Shown: in pieces, positions 10,418 to 22,300 of the stretch | How positions within the stretch are numbered: the stretch's first letter is position 1 | How the letters are laid out: every line of letters starts with the position of its first letter | The notes under the pieces: generated by a model | What the model saw: only the letters and a program-made list of their open reading frames with translations | Database searches by the model: none | Told to the model about the DNA's origin: nothing | Assembly (NCBI GenBank): GCA_030762895.1 | Contig: CM061065.1 | Span: 68,804,200 to 68,868,199, forward strand | Direction of reading: 5' to 3' | Length of the DNA: 64,000 nt | DNA from: Sophora flavescens | Taxonomy: Eukaryota; Streptophyta; Magnoliopsida; Fabales; Fabaceae | Translations under genes and position numbers: made by a program

Positions 10418-11996
10418 TGATGTCGCGTAAGTCAACGCGCGCGTGCGATTCCGGCAAGTGTACCGGACTGCCGTCAAGTAATAAAAGATATCGATCCCAC
10501 AGAGACTGTGTTCTCGAATCGCAATCGGTTTTCGAATCGATTAGATCTGGACTTTGTAAATGGTTTTGAAAAATGTTTGAATTGGAAAATTAAAAGATAG
10601 ATGAGCAGAAAACAAATGTTTTTGGGATTTTCGATTTAAATGGATTCCTAGGGATTTGGGTTACCTTTGAGGTTGTTATGTTGCTAATCTGATTTACCTT
10701 TGTTGATTACCGAAATTGCCTTGAAGGCGAGTTTATCCTCTAATAGCTTAAGCTCCCTCTCGAGTTACAAAAGCCGTGCCCAATTGACCCGACCCCTACT
10801 CTCGTGGTAGTCGATCCCAGATTGGACCCTTTGCATTCCGTGACAACTCGTTGCTCCTCGAGGGACGGCTTCTAACTCTCGTGATTTCAGTCCCAAGTCT
10901 GACTTCTATAGGTCCGACACCCAAGTTCACCGCTAGGTTCCTCCTTGAAATGTCTCGATCATGCAAATAACCTAAGTTCACCGCTAGGTTCCTCCTTGGA
11001 TCATTCACATCTCACAAACCGGTGGCCAGGGCTTTACGAGTGAAACACCCTAGAAATCCTAAGTTCACCGCTAGGTTCCTCCTTAGAACGTCTACGTCAC
11101 GCAAATAAACGGTTTCGAAATTTATGAGTGATTAACACACTAGAAATCAGATCTAAAACAAGAATTTGAAATCAACAATGATTTTACATCAAATCAACAT
11201 CATTTACAAACCTCGGGCAGAGCCCTAGTCCCTAGAAACAAACTACTACTCCAGTCTTGCCATGGAGATGACAAGTCTAGGTTGACAACATAGTGAAAAT
11301 CAGAAAAGAGAAGAGAGGAGAAGAAGAGAAGAGATCTATAATCTATGCCTAGAGTAGTAGCCCCCAAAGGTCTCCTCCTCTGTATCTGATGCCTTGGTCC
11401 ATATTTATAGAAATGGGGAAGTTAGAGTCCCAAACCAACTCAAAATCTGATCTATTTCGGTTTCTTCAGGTCCAAGTAATGCGCGTCACGGCCGTGATGG
11501 CCATCACGGCCAGGCCGTGACGGTCTCTCGCTTCGAAGTTGTGCAAAATCCGGTCATTCGCGACGCTGAATATATCGCTCGCGACGCGAGCCTCTGTTTT
11601 GGCCCGTGAAGAATTTCACTACCGGGCCGTGATGTGCTCGACTTGTGGTGGTTTTGGGTCACGGCCGTGATGGCTATCACGGCCAGGCCGTGATGCACTC
11701 GACTTGACCTTTCTTCTTTTTCAGTTTTGCTCGATCATGGCCGTGATGGGCATCACGGCTAGGCCGTGATGGGCTCTGTTTGGCTCATTTTCTTCAGTAT
11801 TAAAGCTCCATCTTCATCCAAACTTCATCATGGTTGATCTTGAGCAATTTACCCTTGATATCTGCAAAACAACACACGAAAACCGCCTTACCCGTTCCAA
11901 AGGAAAATTAACCTAAAATCTAATAAAAATATGCCTAAACTACATGAAAATGCATGCAAAATGATGGACAAAGATGAGGTGGAATCACACTCATCA
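10418..11996 (-). repeat. 5' LTR of the gag-only element
   Basis: 1579 bp copy of the 4596-6173 repeat, followed on the right by the target duplication GTAGG at 11997-12001. By element orientation this copy would drive transcription leftward. The same CACGG-CGTG palindrome block occurs at about 11486-11770. Confidence 0.93.
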
Positions 11997-12001
11997 GTAG
12001 G

Positions 12002-12650
12002 CTGCACGGTGTACCATCGAGCATTGTCTCCGACCGAGATCCTAGATTCACATCTAGATTTTGGAAACAGTTGCATAGTGCTTTGGGGACGAAGTTGAGG
12101 ATGAGTTCTGCTTATCATCCTCAAACAGATGGACGGTCAGAGAGGACGATTCAGTCATTGGAAGATCTCTTGAGAGCTTGTGTGTTGAAGCACATCGGCA
12201 GTTGGGATGAGTTATTGCCTTTGATCGAGTTTACCTATAACAACATTTTCTATAGCAGTATTGGAATGGCACCGTATGAGGCATTGTATGGCAGGAAGTG
12301 CAGGACCCCGTTGTGTTGGTATGAGACTAGTGAAGACCAAGTATTAGGTCCAAATGTGGTACAACAGACGACGAAACATGTTAGAAAGATTAGGGAAAAG
12401 ATGAAGGAAACACATGATAGACAAAGGAGGGACAGTAACAAGAGAAGGAGACCAGAGATCCTTAGAGTTCCAAGAGGGTGATCACGTGTTCTTGAGAGTC
12501 ACTCTGAAGACTGAAACTGACAGAGCTATCAAATCTAGAAAACGTACTCCTAGATTCATTGAACCTTTCCAGATTCTTCGATGACGGGTTGGTCTAGCAG
12601 CCTACCATATTGCCTTACCACCTATTCTTCGATAAGACATTTAAAGGGGC
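12002..12650 (+). pseudogene. Chromovirus integrase remnant, second half
   Basis: Continues the integrase interrupted at 4590: LHGVPSSIVSDRDPRF carries the second catalytic aspartate and YHPQTDGRSERTIQ the catalytic glutamate region. The C-terminal part (YNNIFYSSIGMAPYEALYG, then GPNVV) follows. A frameshift near 12465 moves the downstream GDHVFLRV segment to another frame, and stops follow near 12580-12640. Removing 4596-12001 joins IREFGR to LHGVPSS without loss of frame, which shows that the two parts are one gene. Confidence 0.88.
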
Positions 12651-12861
12651 AAAGCTCTCTCAACACCTATTTTTTCCATCTACAATACTCGAATATGAGA
12701 CTTTAGCTAGAAGGAACCAAGCTTCTTGTCAATTGGACCAATAAATGTTAACTATGTAAATTCTATTTTAGATGAATTTGAAGTGATTTTGAAAGTAGAA
12801 ATTTGAAATTTCTAACAAAAAAGAAAAAGAAAATAGAAATACAAAACCAGATTGTCGTCTA

Positions 12862-13186
12862 GGGGTCGTTTGGTTGGAGGGGAGATGAGGGTTTTTTTTA
12901 AATCTTTTGTGTTTGGTTCAATTTTTGGAGGAGAGGAGAGCAAAATCCATCCTTAAGTGAGTTTTGGCTTCCCTTCAATATTGTGCGGGAGGATTTGGAG
13001 GAGAGGGGAGTGATTTTAAAATATTTCATGTACATTGACTAAAATATTCATACTTTTGTATTTTTTTAAATAAATAATTATAAGGATTTAAAAGTAAAGT
13101 TGTTTTACAATCTTTCCCCTCCCCTACTGAACAAAAGATGAAAGTGTTATTTCCCCTCTCCTTTCATCCTCTCAACCAAACACAAT
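12862..13186. mobile_element. MITE upstream of RPN2
   Basis: 325 bp with imperfect terminal inverted repeats, GGGGTCGTTTGGTTGGAGGG on the left against ATTGTGTTTGGTTGAGAGG on the reversed right end, flanked by GTCTA at 12857-12861 and 13187-13191. It is noncoding, with a purine-rich left half and pyrimidine-rich right half. It lies about 200 bp before the RPN2 start codon, so it may sit in or near the promoter. Confidence 0.6.
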
Positions 13187-13381
13187 GTCTAATTCCACGT
13201 TAAAATCCATTCCCTAATTTGAACCAACCCCATCGAAAAAATACTTACCTAATTAGTGAACAGTGAGTACTAGACACCGGCACACCCACAAACGGCACAG
13301 AAAACAAACATCGTAATAATCTCAATTACAAAACCTCTGTTGTGGTTGTTTGATCACTTCATTCGATTGGAATCTAGGACG

Positions 13382-16300
13382 ATGGCGACAACTATGGTGA
13401 GCTCCGCTGGTGGGATGTTGGCGATGCTGAACGAGTCCCATTTGTCGCTTAAGCTCCACGCGCTCTCCAATCTTAACAACTTGGTTCACAACTTCTGGCC
13501 TGAGATCTCTACCAGCGTCCCTCTCATGTAACTATTTCCCTTTCTTCATTTTAGGGTTTCTGTTAAACGGATTTTTTTGTGCTTACAAAACTTTTTTTAC
13601 ATTTTTTTGTTGTTGTAACTTGTAAGTATTGCTTATGTCTAATGTATATTGTATGATCCTATGTGTGAATCAATTGCTTGTTGCCATATACTAAAGTTGT
13701 TTTACTTTTGAAGTTTGGGGTGAGTAGGTTTTTGTAGATAGGTCATGCAATTTTCATGTTCATTTACTTATGGGTTAACAAGGTTTTAAAGTTGCGGTCT
13801 GCAACTGCAATTGTAATTGTTGAGATCCAAGGTCGACTAGAGATATGACCAAAGTAGCCCTTATTAAGGATGTGCAATCCTCACCTCTTAAGCTAGCATT
13901 TGGGTTAAGTTAGGACTAAAATCCAAAATTTAAGAGTAATGAATCTCCACAACCTGGTTTTCCCATAACTGTCCACATTAGTTGTAAAGGTTGCCGCAAC
14001 TGCGGCTGAGACTGCAGTTTAAAACCTCTCTCTTCTGCTGGTCCCTCATTTAAGTTTCTTAGTTCCAGATTTTCTGTCTGTGACATTTCAAAAACATTTG
14101 TAAGGCTGGGGAAGGGTTGTTGGATGGATGAATGCTTAGAATATTAATAAGGTTTTTAGGGGCCATATTTGTAAGGCTGAGGAAGCATGTTCACACAGGT
14201 TGGTAAAATTGAAAGAAATTGATCACAAGTTTTTCAAAAGGAAATACAGATTTTGAATTTGTTACCCAATCAATAGAGAAAGCTTTAGGGATTTACACTT
14301 ACTACTAATGTTAAAATTAATAAGCGAAACATATAAAACCAAATAAGATCCTGTAAGACATGAATATCTTGCAATTGCAACCCCTGCTAAAATATAGCCC
14401 GTACCCAAACACTACAAGGACTAACATAATTTTTTTTTTGAAAATTATTATGTTACTTCTGGGATTGAATATGTAAATTTAGATAATGTAATGTGGACAA
14501 AATAACTTGGGTTTAGCTTAAGTGGTTAAGGTGGGTTAGGTGTGGGGAGAAGTCCTAGGCTTGACTCTTAATGTTTCCTAAAACAAATATTGCTAAAATA
14601 AGATGAATTAGAGAGCCCCAATAACAAAATAAATCCCAAATAAGCTTTAGTGTTTAAGCTTTTGCTTACTTGATTTACTGCTGTCAATATCTGTTTCTTT
14701 ATGTGCACAACTACATATGGTCTGCATAACTACATGTTTGTTTATAATAAAATTTACAGACTTTCTTATTGAAGCCTTCTGTCTTTATGTTGATCTATGA
14801 TTTATGATATAAATATAAATTTTCTCTTTTTGTTATTTCGTTTAATTTAATTTTCGATGCACATGATTAGAAATGTGAATGTTGTAGATTCAATCTGTAT
14901 TTTAATGTATGTGTTACACAGAGAGAGCTTGTATGAAGATGAGGAGTTTGATCAACATCAAAGGCAACTTGCAGCACTTCTTGTTTCAAAGGTATTGCTG
15001 TTCAGCTAATTAGTGAGCTGGCATTTTATATTGAACTTTTGTGTTATTGCCATTTGTTGGAGTCCCACATTGGATAGATGGCCCGAAGAGCCCTTAAAAG
15101 TAAAGGCCAACCCTCACCCTATGAGCTAGCTTTTGGGATTGAGTTAGGCCCAAATCTAAGATGGTATCAAAGCCTATCCTTGATCCGTTGGGCCACCCGC
15201 AGATGTCCAGTCTTGCAAACTTCACGCTCCAGATGCCCAGTCCTGGGCGTGAGGGGGTGTATTGAAGTCCCACATTGGATAGTGATATGGCCTGAAGAGT
15301 CATTATAAGTAAAGGGCAACTCTCACCCTATGAGCTAGCTTTTGGGATTGAGGTAGGCCTAAAATCTAAGACCATTTTTGCTCAATGAAGCCATTTCCTT
15401 CATATAGCCTTGTTGTTATCATGGTCTAAATTTAACTTAAAGGAAGAAAGAATTAACACATGGGAAATAGTTCACTTGTTCTTAATATTTGAGATACAAG
15501 AAATGAGTATCAGTTTTGCAATGTTAGAAACTAAACATGCATGATAGAAACAGAACTGAGAGAAGAAGAAGAAAACTGAATTGATTGTATATTCATTTTC
15601 TTGATTGTATTTGGTATTACACTGACGTGTCCTTTATATACAATAGCTGGAAAGCATATGGCAGTTACACATGTCTGCCTAGGGAGTGTTCCAGTGTGTA
15701 ACACTGCACCTCCATACTATGTACTCTAACATACCCCCCGCAAGCTCAAGGTGGGACATCAACCACCTTGAGCTTGTCCCTTAAGTACAAGAACCGTGTA
15801 GGAGATAAGGCCTTTGTGAGCAGATCAGCGCATTGTTCTTCGAGAGGAATGTGCGAGAATGCAGATTGCTTGCTTAGGACTCTTTCTCGAACAAAGAACA
15901 GGTCCAACTCCATGTGTTTTGTGCGGGCATGGAGGATGGGATTATGTGATAATGCCACTGTGCTCATGTTGTCACAGTAGATGACCGGAGGTGGGAGTGT
16001 GAGGTGCAGCTCATGAAGGAGAGATTGTACCCGGATAACTTCACCATTCTGTGGCAGCAAGGCTGCGATATTACGCTCGCAATACTTGAGCGAGCTACAA
16101 CAGTTTGCTTCTTTGCCCATCAAGAGATTAGGTTGGGCCCAAGATAGATGCATGACCCACGATGTAGAGCGCTGTCATCGTGGTCGAATGCCCAATCGCA
16201 TCCGAAAAACCCGGTGAGGTCCAAAGGATAGGTTGAAGAGGCTGGTTGGAGATGAAGTCCATGAGTCAAAGTACCTTTTAGGTAACGCACGCGTTTTGTA

Positions 16301-19300
16301 CCTGTCCAATGTGAGTCTAAAGGTTGTGCCATGAATTGCGCAACCTTGTTAATGAGTAAGATATCTCGAGGCCTTGTCACCGTGGCATATTGAAGAGCCC
16401 CCACGATAGACACAGACAGGGGAAGGATCGGAGAAGTAATCTGCACCTTCTTTGGACAGGTTTACAGACCACCAACCATAGGAGAAGAGATGGGCTTTGC
16501 ATCGACCATTTTGGCCCTATTAAGAAGGTCTCTCAAGTACTTTGTTTGTGTGAGAAGAAGGGAGCCATTCTGCGTCCTTTTGACCTCGAATTCCAAGGAA
16601 GTAATCAAGGTCACCCACTGCTTTAATGCAAAGTTGGAGTGCAAATTGAGTGATAATATCTTTGAACAAGAGAAGGAGAGTTGCCTGTGATAATAATATC
16701 ATCCACATAGATGAGCATGTATAAGATGTGAGAGGCTTTGCGGTAGATGAATAAAGAAGGGTCACATTTGCTGCCAGTGAACCCAAGGTTTAGGAGAGCA
16801 CCTTTTAATTTGTCAAACCATGCCCACGGGGCTTGTTTGAGGCCATAGAGGGCCTTGTGCAGCCTGCACACTAAACCAGAATCTTGAGATAGAAAGCCAG
16901 GGGGCTGGTCCATGTATACCTCTTCATCCAAGTCCCCATTCAAGAAGGCATTATTCACATCCAACTGTTGAAGAGACCAGCCATTTGTAAGGGCAAGTGT
17001 AAGGATGATTCTAATAGTGGTGGGCTTTACAACGGGAGAGAACGTTTCACTATAGTCAAACCCGGGTTGTTGATGAAACCCTTTGGCAACAAGACGGGCT
17101 TTGTACTTGTTGATAGAACCATCCGGATTTTCTTTAATGCGAAACACCCATTTGCAGCCAATGGCCTGCCGGTGAGGTGGAATAGGGACTAATGACCAAG
17201 TACCATTCAATATCAGTGCATCATATTCAGCTTTCATAGCAGAGAACCAGTGTGGATCAGCAATGGCAGATTTGATATTAGTAGGTTCAGAATGTGTGAG
17301 AAGGACAGTAGGTTGAAGTCTTGGTTTTACAATCCCATTCTTGGCTCTAGTGGTCATGGGATGGGTGTTTATGGGACCGGTAGCCGAGGTAGAGGTTGGG
17401 AAGGGAAGTATGGTGCTGGGAATGGCTAATGGTGGGGAAGGGTTCGGATTTGGAGTAGTAGAAGCAGAGGATGTAGATGAGCTAATGTTGGGTGATGGAA
17501 CAGGTTGGATTGGTGAGGAAATGGTGATGTTAGGGTCTTTGGGATAGGATGGATTGGTGGGGAAATTAAAGGGATAGAAGGCGGGGAAGGGCGGATGGTG
17601 TGGGAGGGGAAGGGTGTGGTTCAAAGAGTTCTTGGTATGGGAACCTTAGCTCATTAAAGACCACATCCTTGGAGATAAAAATTCGACCCGAAGGTGAGAG
17701 ACACTCATAACCTTTGTGGGAATTGGAATACCCTAAGAAGATACACTCGTGAGACCTAAACTCGAGTTTGTGTCTATTGTAAGGCCTAAGGAGAGGGAAA
17801 CATGCGCAACCAAAGACCTTAAGAAAACTATAGTCTGGATTTTGTGAGAAAAGTTTGGTGTGAGGAATTTCTCCTTGTAGAGAGAGTTGTTGGTAGCTTT
17901 GTTTATGAGATAAACGGCTGTTTGGAAGGCGTGATCCCAATATTTGAAGGGAATAGACGCATGAGCAAGAAGAGTAAGTCCTAACTCGACAATGTGTCGA
18001 TGTTTGCGCTCCACAACACCATTTTGGTGATGTGTGTAAGGACAAATAACACGATGTTGAATTCCAAATTCCTGCAGAACTTTGGAAAAGGAACGAAACT
18101 CGCCACCCCAATCAGTTTGGATGGCTTTAATCTTTGTATTGAATTGAAGTTCAGCCATATTTTTAAAGTTAAGAAAGGTTGGAAGAGCTTCTGATTTTGT
18201 TTTTAAGAGATAAAGCCATGTGAATCTGGTATTCGCATCAATAAATGACACATAGTATTGGAAACCAAAGAGAAGCATGATTGGGGCAGGACCCCACAAG
18301 TCAATATAGATTAATTCAAAAGAATTATGATAAACAGAGATTTGAAGATGAGGATGGGAGGCGGTGAGCCTTTCCAAGACAGCAAGCTGAGCAGAAATCA
18401 AAATTCATTTTATTGCTAATTGGAACATTACAACTTTGTAAGACAAGTTTGAGTGTATCTTTGCCTGGATGACCTAAACGTAAGTGCCAAGTGTTGAGTG
18501 GTACATGTGCTGTATTTACAGTGGGACGGGAAGGAATATTACAAGAAGAAAGAACAGTATTATTTGAAGACAAAGCACTGGAAGATAGACTTTGCTGAGG
18601 AAGAAGATGAAGACCAGTGAACTTGTATAGTCCATCCGTGCCAACATCTCCTCGAAGTAGGACTTCATGGGAACCCTGAGATTTAACAAGACACACATCA
18701 GAATGGAATTCAAAGAAGACATTGTTATCTTTTGCAAATTTGCTTACACTAACTAGGTTTTTAGTTATGTGTGGAACATGTAAAAGATTATGAAAGACTA
18801 AACTAATGTTGGAATTAAGGGGAGAGTAAAAGGATGATGAACCAGAGGAGGAGATGGGTAAACCTTGATCGTTACCAACAAGAATGTGATCCGAGCCTTC
18901 GTAGGGGATAGGCTGTTGTATGTTTTGCATGTGAGGTGTGACATGGTGAGTGGCACCCGAGTCAGGGTACCATTGGTTGGAGAAGGAATTGGTGTTGGAT
19001 GCAGTTAGGAATGCCTGAGGGGAGACCGAGGGGTGAGGGAAGGGTGATTGTTCTTTGCCAGGATGGGTGATTCGCCATGGTGTGTTATTTCGATGCTTTC
19101 ATTCATCGAAAGGGGTTAGAATTGGAATTGGGGTTTTGTTGAGGTTGTTGAGGTGGAGTGTACTGCTGATCAAATCGATGCCAACAAGCAAACGCGACCA
19201 AATTTTCTGCACAATTGACATTGAATGGCACTTCGACCACCACGCCCCCTTCCGCGACCACCGCGGCCTCGGCCACGGCCACCACGATAGGACTGCGACG

Positions 19301-22300
19301 AAGAGTACAACTGTTGATTCTGAGCAAGATTCGCTTGCGCAGTAGAATCTTCGGTGACGACCTTCACGTTCGCAACATTCACAGTGGCGATGTTACGAGA
19401 AGCGCTCTGCTTGTAACGATCGAGACGCACTTCCTGAGCAAGAAGCAATGCCTCCAACTCATCAAGATCAGGGGAATCATAGCGAGTGCTTACCAGGTTA
19501 ATCAATGAGTCATACTCCTCAGGTAGACCTTCCAAGATGACGTCCATGTGTTCTTGAATTGACACAGGATCCCCAATCAAATACAGCGCATCAACGAGTG
19601 CCTTTACACGAAGCACAAACTCAGAAATCGAACGATCTTCCTTCTTGGTGTTGCGAAGCTTTGTTCGGAGCATTCTTGCTCGAGCACGAGTCTTCGATTG
19701 GAAGTGGTTGTGCAGCTTCTCCCAAAGCTGCCAAGAATGAACACACCCAATCAGGCGAGTGAGGATCAGCGCTGTTACAGAGGATTGGAGCCATGATAGA
19801 AGTAGCGAATCTTGAAGTTCCCAACGAGTGTAATCTGGATTTAGGGTTCCAACGAGTCTATCGGACTCGGAGAGATATTGAGGTGGAACTTCTGGAGAAA
19901 CCAAGAACCGATAAAGCTGGTGCGCCTTGATGAGAAGTTCAATCTGCTGTTTCCACAACAAAAGTTGTCTTCAGTGAGTTTCTCTAAGATCGATAAAGAG
20001 AAAGTGGGAGGAGGAAAAGAAGAGATCGGCGCCGGAGGAGGAGTTGGCGGCGCCGGAGGAGGAGGAGGAGAAGAACCGGTGGAAGCCATTTGAGCTTCTT
20101 CGCCTAGCTCTTTGATACCATGTTAGAAACTAAACATGCATGATAGAAACAGAACTGAGAGAAGAAGAAGAAAACCGAATTGATTGTATATTCATTTTCT
20201 TGATTGTATTTGGTATTACACTGACGTGTCCTTTATATACGATAGCTGGAAAGCATATGGCAGTTACACATGTCTGCCTAGGGAGTGTTCCAGTGTGTAA
20301 CACTGCACCTCCATACTTTGTACTCTAACATGCAATTTAATTTTTCTCAGCACTATATCATATGACAGATGTTTTCTCACTTCCTTACAATTTTTTAATT
20401 CTTAGATACTGATGTTGTTTTGCTGGTTTGTTTTTTAAATCTAATTATGTTTCAAATTTTGATCTTCAGGTCTTTTATTACCTTGGTGAACTTAATGACT
20501 CATTGTCATATGCCCTTGGAGCTGGTCCTCTGTTTGATGTTTCAGAGGATTCTGACTACGTGCACACCCTTCTTGGTAAGAATTATCATCTGGTTTAGTT
20601 TGATTGTGAACTGTTATTTGATAAAGCAACGGTATGAAGACCTTGCTAGGGGCATCACTTTGGTCATTATGAAAATAGGATTTGCTGTGATAATCTTGCT
20701 TCAATTGTTGTTCGCGTTTAATTTTTTTCATGTTAATAAACTGAAATTAGTATTACTATTATGAATTAATTTTGAGCTACTGCAAAATCATGATATGTTC
20801 TCAAGGTCATTTGTTCATTTTCTTCTATCATCAGCTAAAGCCATAGATGAATATGCTAGTTTTAAGTCCAATGCAGCAGAGTCAAGTGATGGACCTCTCA
20901 AGGTGGACACGAGGTTGGAAGCAATTGTGGTGAGGATGTTGGATAAGTATGTAAACCATAACCGTTCTTATGGTTGGCCTGGTATCAAAATCTACCTGAT
21001 TACTCATGGTTCCATCACTTTTTGTTGCCTTTTACTCATTTAGGTGTATCATGGATGGAAAATACCAGCAAGCTATGGGAACTGCCATTGAGTGCAGGAG
21101 ATTGGATAAACTAGAGGAAGCGATCACAAGAAGTGACAATGTCCAAGAAACTCTATCATATTGCATTTATGTCTCTCATTCCTTTGTGAATCTTAGAGAA
21201 TACAGGCAGGAGGTAAGGGCATTGCAGATTTACGTGTATTTACTTGTATTTTATTGCTTTGATACTCAACAGGAATCTTAAAACTTTCTCAACTGTGAAA
21301 ATCAGATGAGATGGCTATTTGACCTGCCGGACTGTTTTATGATGTTAAGAAGGTCTGAAAATTTTTATACAAATGGAAATGAATCTTAGTAGTTATTTTC
21401 ACTCTTCTGGTGTTTTGTATTTTTGCATCTAGTGGAATACTTTACTTTGGTGAGCCTGGTTTATGTAGTTAGGAAGTGCCGAAATTAGTTTTTTGAACAT
21501 GAAGTTATAAGTTATGACTAGTTAGGAACACTAAGGTTCAAGGTTCCACTGAAGTGTTGTGTTTTTTAATAACTAGTTGAAACCCCGTGCGTTGCACGGG
21601 TGTGGAAAAATAACTAAATTGTTATTTGTTGTTTTGTGATTTCTTTATAATAGATTTTAAAGGTAACTTACAATGATAACTTGATATGCTCCTTTTTCTC
21701 CATGGAATATGCCCACAGAACTCTTGTCTAATTTATTTTGGACACTTTTTTGCAAGATGCAACATTATCTTTTTCCCCTGATGAGATGGTTTTTGGCTCT
21801 AGTAATCACCCACAGAAATTGCATTCTACATTAATTGTGTCGTTTTCTTCCAAAGAGTAACATAATTTCTAACCTGGGTCAGTCTTATTAGCATCTCTTG
21901 ATGAAGCTCGTGGAGATCCTTCAGTTGCCATTATCCCTAATGTAAAGCATTGCCATCAAGCAAAAAATAAAAACATAGTTTCAGCTGAATTGAAGGGTAA
22001 AGATGAAAAATACAAATGGTTGGAGTACTGGATAGTTGGCTTGGTTAATGTATTAAGGGTGGGTGGGTTAATTAAAATAAAAATCATGGTGAGTGGCTGG
22101 GTTAGCTACATAAGTTAAACTGAAAAAAACATAGTTTCCATGCTCAGAGGTTAAGACAAAGGGTGAATAAATGAGAACAGAGTGGAAGGTTTTCGCAGCC
22201 ACACCTGAGAGAGAAGCAGGGCGAGCTGCGACAGAGTGAAAGTAAAAGCATAGAAAAATTGCCATTGCCAGAGACAGGGAGAAGCTGGACGACACCGAGA

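Larger units (their letters stand above)
4596..11996 (-). mobile_element. Athila-like gag-protease-only LTR retrotransposon (TR-GAG type)
   Basis: A complete 7.4 kb LTR element on the - strand with 5 bp target duplications GTAGG (4591-4595 and 11997-12001). The two LTRs are about 1.58 kb, start TGATGTCGCG, end ACTCATCA and are very similar. A perfect tRNA-Asp primer site sits beside the 10.4 kb LTR. The interior codes for Athila-type gag and protease only; I find no reverse transcriptase, RNase H or integrase. The 1.7 kb left of the protease is noncoding. Such gag-only elements must borrow polymerase and integrase from a related autonomous element. It is inserted in an older chromovirus integrase gene on the opposite strand. 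Confidence 0.92.
15522..20330 (-). mobile_element. Ty1/copia retrotransposon in RPN2 intron 2, antisense
   Basis: A 4.8 kb element with 210 bp LTRs (15522-15731 and 20121-20330) and target duplication TGCAA (15517-15521 and 20331-20335). It reads against RPN2. The two LTRs differ by three substitutions in 210 positions by eye, so the insertion looks recent. Gene order gag, integrase, reverse transcriptase, RNase H is that of copia. The gag type (LLWKQQIELLIKAHQ, then a Gly/Arg-rich tail) resembles the UBN2 family. Several single-base frameshifts break the polyprotein. The intron still has normal splice sites at both ends. Confidence 0.95.

Noticed and set aside
16390..17547. Several + strand open frames over the intronic copia element
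   Set aside because: They overlap the well supported - strand reverse transcriptase and have no domain.
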